Assembly: GCF_021916785.1 (NCBI RefSeq)
Contig: NZ_JAKCFC010000001.1
Coordinates: 124,001 to 188,000, forward strand
Direction of reading: 5' to 3'
DNA length: 64,000 nt
Source: Mycolicibacterium lacusdiani
GTDB lineage: Bacteria > Actinomycetota > Actinomycetes > Mycobacteriales > Mycobacteriaceae
A model generated the notes under the pieces. That model saw only the letters and a list, made by a program, of their open reading frames with translations, was not told where the DNA came from and searched no databases. The first letter of the stretch is position 1; each line of letters begins with the position of its first letter. A program made the translations under genes and the position numbers. Below, in pieces: positions 42,331-50,290 of this stretch.

Positions 42331-42668
42331 GACGCCGGCTCCTCTGCCGCCGGGTGCGAGCCGAACTCGACGAACAGCACCCCGACGATGATCAGGCCGA
42401 TACCCGCCGCGATCTGCCAGGTGAACGGATCACGGAAGATCGCAGCCGCCAGCACCGCCGTACTCGCGGTGCCCACGGCGCCCCAGATGCCGTAGGCGAC
42501 GCCGACCGGAACGCCTGCCCGCAGGACGAGGGTGAGGAGCACGAACGAGCCGAGGTAGCCGCCCACCACCAGCACCAGCCAGGCGCCGTCGTCCTGGGCT
42601 GCCCGCAGTGACAGCGTGGCGGCGACCTCGCTGAGGATGGCCGCGGTCAACAGTCCCCACTTCTGCAC
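42327..42668 (-). CDS. small multidrug resistance (SMR) transporter, first of pair
   Basis: The 113-residue protein has four helices, Glu14 in AAILSEVAATL and GVPVGVAYGIWGAVGTAST, closely parallel to its neighbour. GTG 42668 has TACGTT six bases upstream on the minus strand, so the pair is probably expressed from a leaderless promoter. It overlaps the second SMR gene by four bases. The substrates are unknown. Confidence 0.88.
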   Translation of the reverse strand: MQKWGLLTAAILSEVAATLSLRAAQDDGAWLVLVVGGYLGSFVLLTLVLRAGVPVGVAYGIWGAVGTASTAVLAAAIFRDPFTWQIAAGIGLIIVGVLFVEFGSHPAAEEPAS

Positions 42669-42674
42669 CCCGTC

Positions 42675-42680
42675 AACGTA
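42675..42680 (-). promoter_or_regulatory. leaderless -10 box of the SMR pair (TACGTT)
   Basis: Minus-strand TACGTT lies six bases before the GTG at 42668. Confidence 0.5.
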
Positions 42681-42841
42681 GACCGTTGCCCGAGGGCGAC
42701 TTCCGGGACCCGAGAATCGATCGGTCTGACCTTTTCCAGCGGGCCTGCCGCGAACGTGCTGGTCAGGCCGTTCGTCGGAGGGCGCGGGTAACCTGGATGC
42801 ATCAGGGCGGCCCACCGCCCGAGCGACACAAGGAGTCATCG

Positions 42842-43489
42842 ATGACCGATCCTCAGCGCACCCTCATCGCCGTACTGCTCGACCGTTCCGGCTCCATGCA
42901 GGCCATCAAGGACGACACCGAAGGCGGCTTCAACGCGTTCGTCGAACAGCAGCGCAACGAGCCGGGGGAGGCGAGAGTGACTCTGGCACAATTCGATACG
43001 CACTACGACGTGGTGTACGCCGATCGGCCGATCGCCGACGTGCCGCCGCTGGACCTGCAGCCGCGTGGCATGACGGCGCTGTACGACGCGCTCGGTCGGC
43101 TGATCACCGACGTCGGGACCGACCTGGCGAGCCTGCCGGAGGCGCAGCGCCCCGGCCACGTGATCGTCGTCGTGATGACCGACGGGCTCGAGAACTCCAG
43201 CCGGGAGTGGACGCACGAGGCCGTCAGCGCGGCGATCAAACGGCAGGAGAGCGAATACTCCTGGTACTTCGTATTCCTGGGCGCCAACATGGACGCGGTC
43301 GCCGTCGCGGCGCAGATGGGCTTCGACCAGTCCCGTTCCATGACCTACGGCGCGAACGACCAGGGCGTGGCGTCGGCGATGAGCGCCACCACCGCCTATG
43401 TGTCGCGGCAGCGGCGCGCCCGCATGGGATCCGCGGCGCCGGGCTTCTCACCGGAGGAACGAGAGGCGTCGTTGGGCGGCAACCGGTGA
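42842..43489 (+). CDS. von Willebrand factor A-domain protein
   Basis: The 215-residue protein is essentially one VWA domain: the MIDAS motif DRSGSM (Asp14-x-Ser16-x-Ser18), the Thr of GMTALYDALG, and MTDGLEN with the later Asp. No signal peptide or membrane segment is seen, so it is cytoplasmic. Small VWA proteins bind Mg2+ and mediate protein-protein contacts; some act in stress responses. AAGGAG lies about seven bases before the ATG. Its stop overlaps the GTG of the carboxylesterase gene by GTGA. Confidence 0.85.
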   Translation: MTDPQRTLIAVLLDRSGSMQAIKDDTEGGFNAFVEQQRNEPGEARVTLAQFDTHYDVVYADRPIADVPPLDLQPRGMTALYDALGRLITDVGTDLASLPEAQRPGHVIVVVMTDGLENSSREWTHEAVSAAIKRQESEYSWYFVFLGANMDAVAVAAQMGFDQSRSMTYGANDQGVASAMSATTAYVSRQRRARMGSAAPGFSPEEREASLGGNR

Positions 43490-45069
43490 CGGCCCGGTCC
43501 GACCCCGCCGGGTCCGACTCGCGAAGCCTTCGTAGCAACCCGATCGTCGACACCGCGTACGGACCCGTACGCGGTGTCGACGACGGATCGGTGAAGGTGT
43601 GGCGGGGCGTCCGCTACGCGGCGCCGCCTTCCGGCGAATTCCGTTGGCGTGCACCGCGCCCACCCGAACGATGGACCGAGCCCGCGGACGCGACCCGGGT
43701 TGGACCCGCGTGTCCCCAACCCACCGATCCGCGCATCCCCGTCGACCTGGGGGCGCCGCAGGGCGAGGACTGTCTGACGCTCAACGTGTGGGCGTCGTCG
43801 GACACCCAACCCGGCGACGGCAAGCCGGTGCTGGTGTGGGTGCACGGCGGGGCGTACATCCTTGGCTCGGCCGCTCAGCCGCTGTACCGCGGCAGTGTGC
43901 TGGCCGGCACGGGTGACGCCGTGATCGTGACGCTCAACTACCGGCTCGGCGCGTTCGGGTTCATGGACCTGTCGTCGTTCAGCACGCCACGCACCCGCTT
44001 CGAGGGCAATCTCGGGTTGCGCGACGTCCTGTTCGCCCTGCAGTGGGTGCGCGACAACGTCGCCGCGTTCGGTGGCGACCCGGGACGGGTGACCCTGTTC
44101 GGCGAGTCGGCCGGCGGCGGGATCGTGACGACCCTGCTCGCCAGCCCCGACGCCGCCGGGCTGTTCACCGGTGCGATCGCGCAGAGTTCGCCCGTGACCT
44201 CGGTGTACGACGCAGGCCGTGCGCGCAGGGTCGCCGAGCAGTTCCTCGACGTCCTCGGAGTCGACGCGAGCGACGCCGACCGGTTGGCCACGGCGCCGAC
44301 AGGTGAGCTGCTGACCGCGTCCAAGCGTCTGTTCGACGACGTGCCGGTACGTACGCCGGGCACGTTGGGGTTCGCACCGATCGTCGACGGGGACCTGGTG
44401 CCCGACTATCCCGTGGACGTGGCCCGCGCGGGCAACACTCACCCCGTCCCGCTGATCATCGGCACCAACCGGCACGAGGCGGCCCTGTTCCGCTTCATGA
44501 AGTCACCGCTGATGCCGATCACGCCCGAGGCGATCAAGGCGATGTTCTCCGAGATCGCGGCCGAGCAGCCCGATCTGCGGCTGCCGACCGAGGCGGAGTT
44601 GCAGGCCGCCTACCGGGGACGCGGCAAGACGCCCGGGATGGGCGTCGCCCGCGACATCGGGTTCCGCATGCCGTCGATCTGGTTCGCCGAAGGTCACGGC
44701 CAGGTGGCGCCGGTGTTCGCCTACCGGTTCGACTGGGCCACGCCGATGCTGCGGATGCTCCGCCTCGGCGCGGCACATGCCACCGAACTGCCATACGTGT
44801 GGGGCAATCTGGTCATGGGACCGAGGGACCCGACGTTCAAGTTGGGCGGGCTCAAGACCGGTACCGCCGTGTCCGAGCGGGTGCGCACCCGGTGGCTGAA
44901 CTTCGCCGCCCACGGCGAACCGGATGGGCTGCCCGGCGAACCACGGTGGCGGCCGTACCGCGAATCGGATCGCGCGACGCTGGTCATCGACAAGCGCGAT
45001 GCGGTGCTCGACGACCCCGACCGGGACATGCGCGCGGCATGGGGTGACTCCGTTCTGAGCTTCCGGTGA
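43486..45069 (+). CDS. type-B carboxylesterase
   Basis: The 527-residue enzyme has the type-B lipase/esterase blocks: VDTAYGPVRG and EDCLTLNVWA near the N-terminus, oxyanion WVHGGAYILG, and nucleophile Ser208 in FGESAGGG. AHATELPYVWGN carries the usual His region. There is no signal peptide, so it is probably cytoplasmic. It would hydrolyse carboxyl esters. The GTG overlaps the VWA stop by four bases. The 5' coding region contains a 19-base-arm perfect inverted repeat. Confidence 0.9.
   Translation: MTARSDPAGSDSRSLRSNPIVDTAYGPVRGVDDGSVKVWRGVRYAAPPSGEFRWRAPRPPERWTEPADATRVGPACPQPTDPRIPVDLGAPQGEDCLTLNVWASSDTQPGDGKPVLVWVHGGAYILGSAAQPLYRGSVLAGTGDAVIVTLNYRLGAFGFMDLSSFSTPRTRFEGNLGLRDVLFALQWVRDNVAAFGGDPGRVTLFGESAGGGIVTTLLASPDAAGLFTGAIAQSSPVTSVYDAGRARRVAEQFLDVLGVDASDADRLATAPTGELLTASKRLFDDVPVRTPGTLGFAPIVDGDLVPDYPVDVARAGNTHPVPLIIGTNRHEAALFRFMKSPLMPITPEAIKAMFSEIAAEQPDLRLPTEAELQAAYRGRGKTPGMGVARDIGFRMPSIWFAEGHGQVAPVFAYRFDWATPMLRMLRLGAAHATELPYVWGNLVMGPRDPTFKLGGLKTGTAVSERVRTRWLNFAAHGEPDGLPGEPRWRPYRESDRATLVIDKRDAVLDDPDRDMRAAWGDSVLSFR
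43544..43583. repeat. perfect 19-base-arm inverted repeat inside the esterase gene
   Basis: Bases 43544-43562 and 43565-43583 are exact reverse complements around a 2-base centre (AC). The hairpin lies 58 bases after the GTG and would block a ribosome or be a target for a dimeric protein. It encodes part of the conserved VDTAYGPVRGVD segment, so protein constraint explains some but probably not all of the symmetry. Confidence 0.6.
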
Positions 45070-45106
45070 CGGCCGCTGGCTAAGCTTTCGGCTCGGAGGT
45101 GACGAC

Positions 45107-46075
45107 GTGACGGTGCTGGCCGAGATCCGCGCGTTCCTTGACGTGCTCCCGCCGCAGATGCGGGATCCGGTGCTGTTCGCGATCCCGTTCTTCCTGCTGT
45201 TGCTGATCGTCGAGTGGACCGCTGCGCGCAAGCTCGAGCACCTCGAGGACGCCGACCGCGCGCCGGCCGGCGCCTATCAGCGCCGCGACGCCTGGGCGAG
45301 CATCTCGATGGGCCTGGTGTCGGTGGCGACCACTGGGGCGTGGAAGTTCGGCGCACTGCTCGGCTACGCCGCGCTCTACGCCTACGTCGCACCGTGGCAC
45401 CTGCCGTCGAGCGCCTGGTACACGTGGGCGATCGCGATACTCGGCGTCGACCTGCTGTTCTACGCCTACCACCGGATGGCCCACCGGGTCCGGCTGGTCT
45501 GGGCCACCCACCAGGCGCACCACTCCAGCCGGTACTTCAACTTCGCGACCGCACTACGGCAGAAGTGGAACAACAGCGGAGAGATCCTGCTCTGGGTGCC
45601 GCTGCCGCTGCTCGGCGTGCCGCCGTGGATGGTGTTCGCCAGTTTCTCGCTGAACCTGATCTACCAGTTCTGGGTCCACACCGAGCGCATCGACAGGCTG
45701 TGGCGGCCAATCGAATTCGTGTTCAACACACCGTCGCACCATCGCGTGCACCACGGGATGGACGCCGAGTACCTCGACAAGAACTACGGCGGCATCCTGA
45801 TCCTGTGGGACCGGTTGTTCGGCAGCTACGCCGACGAGACGTTCCGCCCGCACTACGGGCTGACCAAGCAGGTCGACACGTTCAACATCTGGACGCTGCA
45901 GACGCACGAGTACGCCGCCATCGCCCGCGACGTCCGGCGGGCCACACGGTGGCGGCACCGGTTCGGTTACGCGTTCGGCCCGCCAGGCTGGGCACCGCCC
46001 GCCACGGTGCAGCCCGACATCCCCGAGCCGCTGACGGCGACGCGATCTGCCGCCCCCTCGCCCGTTCGCAACTGA
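45107..46075 (+). CDS. erg3: Erg3-like sterol desaturase / fatty acid hydroxylase family protein
   Basis: The 322-residue membrane protein carries the histidine boxes of the fatty acid hydroxylase superfamily: HRMAH (122-126), HQAHH (135-139) and HHRVHH (211-216), with His191 in between. These coordinate a diiron site on the cytoplasmic face. It corresponds in type and position to Rv1814 (Erg3) of M. tuberculosis. The reaction is inferred as hydroxylation or desaturation of a sterol or lipid. GTG 45107 has GGAGG upstream and a TAAGCT box at 45081-45086. Confidence 0.85.
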   Translation: MTVLAEIRAFLDVLPPQMRDPVLFAIPFFLLLLIVEWTAARKLEHLEDADRAPAGAYQRRDAWASISMGLVSVATTGAWKFGALLGYAALYAYVAPWHLPSSAWYTWAIAILGVDLLFYAYHRMAHRVRLVWATHQAHHSSRYFNFATALRQKWNNSGEILLWVPLPLLGVPPWMVFASFSLNLIYQFWVHTERIDRLWRPIEFVFNTPSHHRVHHGMDAEYLDKNYGGILILWDRLFGSYADETFRPHYGLTKQVDTFNIWTLQTHEYAAIARDVRRATRWRHRFGYAFGPPGWAPPATVQPDIPEPLTATRSAAPSPVRN

Positions 46076-46105
46076 TTCCGCACCGTCGAACGGCGGCGGA
46101 CCCCG

Positions 46106-46111
46106 TACTGT
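46106..46111 (+). promoter_or_regulatory. leaderless -10 box (TACTGT)
   Basis: TACTGT stands six bases before the GTG at 46118. Confidence 0.5.
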
Positions 46112-46117
46112 CGCAGT

Positions 46118-47524
46118 GTGAAGACGGTCTTCGACGATGACGTCGATCCAGCTCTGGTCGAACGCTCGCTGGCGGGCAGCGTGCACGGATCGATGTGGCT
46201 CGACGTCGAACGCCCGCACCACCCGACCTTGCCGGGGTCGATCACCTGCGACCTGGTGGTGGTGGGCGGCGGGTACACCGGGCTGTGGACCGCGCTGCAC
46301 GCCGCGCGCCGCCATCCCGATCAGCGCATCGTGCTGCTCGAGGCGAACCGCATCGGCTGGGCGGCGTCGGGGCGCAACGGCGGGTTCGTCGAGGCGAGCC
46401 TGACCCACGGCGCCGAGAACGGGAAGAGCCGCTGGCCCGACGAGTTCAACACGCTCGTGGCGATGGGCCTGGAGAACCTCGATGGCATGCAGGCCGAGAT
46501 CGCAGACCTCGGCCTCGACGTCGAATGGCAGCGCTCCGGGATGCTGGCGGTGGCCACCGAGCCGCATCAGGTGCCGTGGCTCGAGGAGGCCGCCGAAGCC
46601 GGCGAGGGCCGCTTCCTCGAGCAGGCCGAGATTCAAGACGAAGTCCACTCGCCGACCTACCGCGCCGCGCTCTTCGAGCCCGACACCTGCGCGATCGTGC
46701 ATCCGGCGAAGCTGGCGCTGGAACTCGCGCGCGCCTGCCGGGAGGCCGGTGTGCAGATCTTCGAGCACACCAACGCCGTCGCGCTCGACTCGGGTGGCGC
46801 CGCCGTGCGGATCGACACCGGCGGCGCGGTGGTGACCGCCCGCCACGCCGTGCTGGCCACCAACGTCTTTCATCACCTGTTGCGGCGCAACAGATTGCGC
46901 ACCGTTCCTGTGTACGACTACGTGCTGTCCACCGAACCGCTGACCGACGAGCAGATGGATCGCGTCGGATGGGCCGGCAGGCAGGGGATCGGTGACTCCG
47001 CCAACCAGTTCCACTACTACCGCCGCACGGCGGACAACCGGATCGTGTGGGGCGGCTATGACGCCGTCTACCACTTCGGGCGCAGGGTCGACCCGGCATA
47101 CGAGGACCGCCCGGAGAGCTACCGCAGACTCGCGCAGCACTTCTTCCTCACCTTCCCTCAGCTCGACGACGTGCGGTTCAGCCACCGCTGGGCAGGTGCC
47201 ATCGACACCAACACCCGCTTCTGCGCGCACTGGGGCCTGGCTCGGGCCGGCCGGGTGGCCTACGTGAACGGCTTCACCGGACTCGGCGTCGGCGCTGCCA
47301 GGTTCGCCGCCGACGTCTGTCTCGACCTGCTCGACGGCGTACCCACACCCCGCACCGAGTTGGAGATGGTCCGTCGCAGGCCAATGCCGTTCCCGCCGGA
47401 GCCGTTGGCCAGCATCGGCATTCAGGCGACCAGATGGTCGCTCGACCGTGCCGACCACTCGGCGGGGCGGCGCAACCTGTTGCTGCGCACGCTCGACGCG
47501 GTGGGGCTCGGCTTCGACTCGTGA
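46118..47524 (+). CDS. FAD-dependent oxidoreductase of the DAO family
   Basis: The 468-residue flavoprotein has the DAO-type FAD motif VVGGGYTGL (48-56), then EANRIGWAASGRNGGFVEA, and a C-terminal VAYVNGFTGLGVG. This is as in gamma-glutamylputrescine oxidase-like and sarcosine oxidase-like enzymes that oxidise amines or amino acids. It lies between the Erg3-like and Rv1815-like genes, where M. tuberculosis has no such gene, so it is an insertion relative to that genome. The substrate is unknown. Confidence 0.85.
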   Translation: MKTVFDDDVDPALVERSLAGSVHGSMWLDVERPHHPTLPGSITCDLVVVGGGYTGLWTALHAARRHPDQRIVLLEANRIGWAASGRNGGFVEASLTHGAENGKSRWPDEFNTLVAMGLENLDGMQAEIADLGLDVEWQRSGMLAVATEPHQVPWLEEAAEAGEGRFLEQAEIQDEVHSPTYRAALFEPDTCAIVHPAKLALELARACREAGVQIFEHTNAVALDSGGAAVRIDTGGAVVTARHAVLATNVFHHLLRRNRLRTVPVYDYVLSTEPLTDEQMDRVGWAGRQGIGDSANQFHYYRRTADNRIVWGGYDAVYHFGRRVDPAYEDRPESYRRLAQHFFLTFPQLDDVRFSHRWAGAIDTNTRFCAHWGLARAGRVAYVNGFTGLGVGAARFAADVCLDLLDGVPTPRTELEMVRRRPMPFPPEPLASIGIQATRWSLDRADHSAGRRNLLLRTLDAVGLGFDS

Positions 47525-47605
47525 TCCGCACTTTGTAACGAGCAGGCCACGATCGCATATGGGTAGGGTGAAGACCCCGTCTACCCACATGGATCGGAGC
47601 CGGCG

Positions 47606-48343
47606 ATGCGGCAGCAGTGTTTGCGGGCGATCGTATTCGCCAGTGCCGTCCTGACTGCCGCCGCGACGGCGGTCATGGGTGCGCCGGCGCCCAGCGCCAC
47701 GGCGGATCCTGGCCTGGTCGTGTCACCGGGCATGGAGATCCGGCAGGACCTCAACGTCTGCACGCTGGGTTTCGTCGACCTTCAGACCCGAACCGGGTAC
47801 GCCGCGGGGCACTGCAGGGGCAGCGGCGTGGTCAGCGATCGCAACGGCGTGTTCGTCGGCAGCCAGACGATGTTCCGCGACAACACCCCCGACGGGGCGA
47901 CGGTCGCCACCGACTATCAGATCTCGGACTGGCAGACGATCGCGCTGGCACCCGAGGTCGTGATCAACGACGTGCTGCCCGGGGGTCGCCCGTTGGTCGC
48001 CGACCCGTCCGTGGTCCCCACGCAGGGCCAGCGCGTCTGCCACTTCGGCATCGTCACGGGCGAGAGCTGCGGAACCATCGAGTCGGTCAACAACGGCTGG
48101 TTCACGATGACCAACGGCGTGGTGAGCAAGAAGGGTGACTCCGGCGGCCCGGTGTACGTGCCGACCGACGATGGTCGCGCGGTCATCATCGGCATGTTCA
48201 ACAGCACGTGGGGGAGCCTGCCCGCCGCAGTGTCGTGGCAGTCGATCAACCAGCAGATCCGCGAGGAAGTCGTGACGTCGGCGGCGGGCACCGTCGGCGG
48301 CCCCATCGCGCCTCCCGCACCCGCGGTGCCGCCTGCGGCCTGA
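47606..48343 (+). CDS. secreted chymotrypsin-like serine protease (Rv1815-like)
   Basis: The 245-residue product has a signal peptide (about residues 1-33). The mature part carries catalytic His69 in AAGHC, a candidate Asp at 103 or 108 (TDYQISDW) and Ser179 in GDSGGP. Cys52-Cys70 and Cys145-Cys155 may form disulfides. GMEIRQDLNVCTLGFVD and VESVNNGWFTM-type IESVNNGWFTMTNGV recall the Rv1815 protein of M. tuberculosis. A Pro/Ala-rich tail follows. GGAGCC precedes the ATG, and TAGGGT lies about 40 bases upstream. Confidence 0.88.
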   Translation: MRQQCLRAIVFASAVLTAAATAVMGAPAPSATADPGLVVSPGMEIRQDLNVCTLGFVDLQTRTGYAAGHCRGSGVVSDRNGVFVGSQTMFRDNTPDGATVATDYQISDWQTIALAPEVVINDVLPGGRPLVADPSVVPTQGQRVCHFGIVTGESCGTIESVNNGWFTMTNGVVSKKGDSGGPVYVPTDDGRAVIIGMFNSTWGSLPAAVSWQSINQQIREEVVTSAAGTVGGPIAPPAPAVPPAA

Positions 48344-48387
48344 CGCCGGTCGCCGTGTCGACGCGAAATGCCAAGCGGCTCACGTCC

Positions 48388-48393
48388 TAGGAT
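48388..48393 (+). promoter_or_regulatory. leaderless -10 box (TAGGAT)
   Basis: TAGGAT stands six bases before the GTG at 48400. Confidence 0.5.
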
Positions 48394-48399
48394 GCGTGG

Positions 48400-49008
48400 G
48401 TGAGGCTCTCGACCGGTCGCTGGACGCGCCGCAAGATCACGATCGCGGTGCTGGCGTCCATCGGCATCCTGGCGATGGTCGGGACCACGCTCGCGTCGAT
48501 CGTGATGCCCTTCCTGCAGGCCGATCCCGATGACCTTCCGGCGCGCGCGCAACCGACGCCGACGTCGACCGAGCCGCGCCTGGTGATCAAACCACTCGCC
48601 GTGCGCCCCGTCGTCGAGGCGTTCCAGGCGCAACCCGGCCAGTGCGAGCCGCCGCCGCCCCCGACGCCGCCGTCCGACCCGCAGCCTGCATGCGACGTGG
48701 AACGCAAGGCGCACTACCAGTTGCAGCCGGTGGCGATCGAACTCGGCCTGACCAACGCGAAGACCATCAAGCTGCCGACGTCGGAGTTCTACAGCGTGCA
48801 GATCGTGATGGACACCCGCAGCAGCGCTGCCTTCGCCCAGTACACGACGGCCCACGTCGGCACGCAGGTCGCGTTCGTGCGCGACGGTCTGGTGCTGGCC
48901 GCCCCCGCCATCACGCAGCCGATCGACGGTCAGTCCATTCAGCTCTCCGGCGACTTGACCCAGCAGACCGCCGACACGATCGCCAGGATGATCCGCGACG
49001 GCTCCTGA
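48400..49008 (+). CDS. exported SecD P1 head-like domain protein
   Basis: The 202-residue protein has an N-terminal membrane anchor (about 12-35), a Pro/Thr-rich linker, and a C-terminal domain resembling the P1 head of SecD. The features are YQLQPVAIELGLTNAKTIKL, then FYSVQIVMDTRSSAAFAQYT, VGTQVAFVRDGLVLAAPAI and QLSGDLTQQTADTIARMI. In SecDF this head assists protein translocation on the outer side. Here it is detached from the 12-helix channel, so its role is open. A link to protein release near the adjacent secreted protease is only a guess. Confidence 0.65.
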   Translation: MRLSTGRWTRRKITIAVLASIGILAMVGTTLASIVMPFLQADPDDLPARAQPTPTSTEPRLVIKPLAVRPVVEAFQAQPGQCEPPPPPTPPSDPQPACDVERKAHYQLQPVAIELGLTNAKTIKLPTSEFYSVQIVMDTRSSAAFAQYTTAHVGTQVAFVRDGLVLAAPAITQPIDGQSIQLSGDLTQQTADTIARMIRDGS

Positions 49009-49009
49009 G

Positions 49010-49450
49010 TCACCGACCGAGTTCGAACACCGGGATCGCGGGCGCGGCCGCGCGCATCTGATCGTCGCTGGAATCCGGGGTGAGTCCGCCGACGTGACCC
49101 TTGACCTCCCAGAACCACCGCTGCAGATAGGGCCGCAGGATCGCGGGCTTGGCCTCGTCGGGTAGCTCGGTCACCGTGACGCGCCGACCACGCCAGCGCG
49201 GTCCGAGCTCGACCTCGCCGGCCGCGCATGCGTTGCGCGCCCACTGGGTGTTGCCGCGCGGGGAGACCAGGAACCGTCTGCCGTCGACCTCGAGCAGGTT
49301 GACGACGACGCCGCGCACCTTGCCCGTCTTGCGGCCGCGCACGCGCAGTGCGCTGGTCCCCGCGATGCTGACGCCGGCCTCGGCGAGCACTCGGAACACC
49401 TCGTTCAACGTCCGTGCTGCGGCACCGGGCTCGTCGTATCTGGCGGTCAT
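49010..49450 (-). CDS. deazaflavin-dependent nitroreductase family protein (Ddn/DUF385)
   Basis: The 146-residue protein has the F420-binding beta-barrel pattern: LRVRGRKTGKVRGVVVNLLE, then GRRFLVSPRGNTQWARNACA and GEVELGPRWRGRRVTV. These enzymes use reduced F420 to reduce quinones or nitro compounds. It is divergent from the Rv1816-like TetR gene, with two operator-like palindromes between them. The ATG lies 21 bases from the nearer palindrome, so repression by the regulator is likely. Confidence 0.87.
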   Translation of the reverse strand: MTARYDEPGAAARTLNEVFRVLAEAGVSIAGTSALRVRGRKTGKVRGVVVNLLEVDGRRFLVSPRGNTQWARNACAAGEVELGPRWRGRRVTVTELPDEAKPAILRPYLQRWFWEVKGHVGGLTPDSSDDQMRAAAPAIPVFELGR

Positions 49451-49470
49451 CTCGGTCCCTTCGGTTCGGT

Positions 49471-49491
49471 TTCGAGAGCGATGCTCTCGAA
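49471..49491. promoter_or_regulatory. TetR-type operator, perfect palindrome
   Basis: TTCGAGAGC and GCTCTCGAA are exact inverted 9-base arms around GAT. The site lies between the divergent nitroreductase and tetR genes, 49 bases from a second, weaker copy. Confidence 0.6.
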
Positions 49492-49519
49492 TCCCAATCT
49501 GCCACGCCGCCCTGGCGAT

Positions 49520-49540
49520 TGCAAGAGCAGTGCTCTCGAA
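49520..49540. promoter_or_regulatory. TetR-type operator, second (imperfect) copy
   Basis: TGCAAGAGC and GCTCTCGAA are 9-base arms with two mismatches around a 3-base centre, the same motif as at 49471-49491. It ends at the ATG at 49540, which argues that tetR starts at the GTG 18 bases further on. Confidence 0.55.
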
Positions 49541-49557
49541 TGTGCGACACTGCGACG

Positions 49558-50235
49558 GTGGGCAAGCGGCAGGATGCGCGGGACCGCATCGAGCGACGGA
49601 TCATCGAGCTGGCGCGCCGGCAACTCGCGACCGACGGCGCCGCGGGACTCTCCGTGCGCGCGATCGCCCGCGACCTCGGCATGGTGTCCTCGGCGGTGTA
49701 TCGCTACGTCGCGAGCCGCGACGAGTTGCTGACGATGCTGCTGATCGACGCCTACACCGAACTGGCCGACGCCGTCGACGCCGCACGCACGCCCGCCGCG
49801 GAATGGGACGAGCAGATCCTCGCGATGGCCCACGCTGCGCGCACCTGGGCGGTCGCCGATCCGGCAAGGTGGGCGCTCCTGTACGGCAGCCCCGTACCCG
49901 GCTACCACGCTCCCGCCGATCAGACCGTCGGGCCCGGCACCCGCGTCGTCGGCTCGCTGCTCGCCGCCGTCGACGCGGGCATCGAAGCGGGCCGGGTGCC
50001 GCAGCGGAACACCCCGGTGCCACCCGCCACCGCACGCGACTTCGAGGGCCTGCGCGAGGAGTTCGGCTTCTCCGGCGACGACGCCTCGCTGCTCGGCTGC
50101 CTGACGCTGTGGGCCGGGCTGATCGGCGCGATCAGCCTCGAGGTCTTCGGTCAGTACGGGCCCGACACGTTCGGCAACGCCTCGCCGCTGTTCGACGGCC
50201 AGGTGCGCCTCCTCACGGGCCTGCTCGCCGCCTGA
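49558..50235 (+). CDS. TetR/AcrR regulator, Rv1816-like
   Basis: The 225-residue protein has a TetR helix-turn-helix: ERRIIELARRQLATDGAAGL leads to SVRAIARDLGMVSSAVYRYV and ASRDELLTMLL. A C-terminal helical ligand pocket resembles the TetR_C_33-type domain of Rv1816. It is at the position of Rv1816 in the conserved block. It probably represses itself and the divergent nitroreductase gene through the two palindromes upstream. The ligand is unknown. GTG 49558 is chosen because the upstream ATG overlaps an operator. Confidence 0.83.
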   Translation: MGKRQDARDRIERRIIELARRQLATDGAAGLSVRAIARDLGMVSSAVYRYVASRDELLTMLLIDAYTELADAVDAARTPAAEWDEQILAMAHAARTWAVADPARWALLYGSPVPGYHAPADQTVGPGTRVVGSLLAAVDAGIEAGRVPQRNTPVPPATARDFEGLREEFGFSGDDASLLGCLTLWAGLIGAISLEVFGQYGPDTFGNASPLFDGQVRLLTGLLAA

Positions 50236-50242
50236 GTCAAAC

Positions 50243-50256
50243 TAGAACACGTTCTA
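50243..50256. promoter_or_regulatory. KstR-type operator (cholesterol-catabolism repressor site)
   Basis: TAGAACACGTTCTA matches the KstR motif TNNAACNNGTTNNA at every fixed position and is the core of a perfect 16-base palindrome (50242-50257). It stands 34 bases upstream of the VOC gene start, with TATCCT (50278-50283) in between as a possible -10 box. Confidence 0.6.
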
Positions 50257-50290
50257 GCCAGCGGCCGGAGCGAGCGATATCCTCGGTGCG

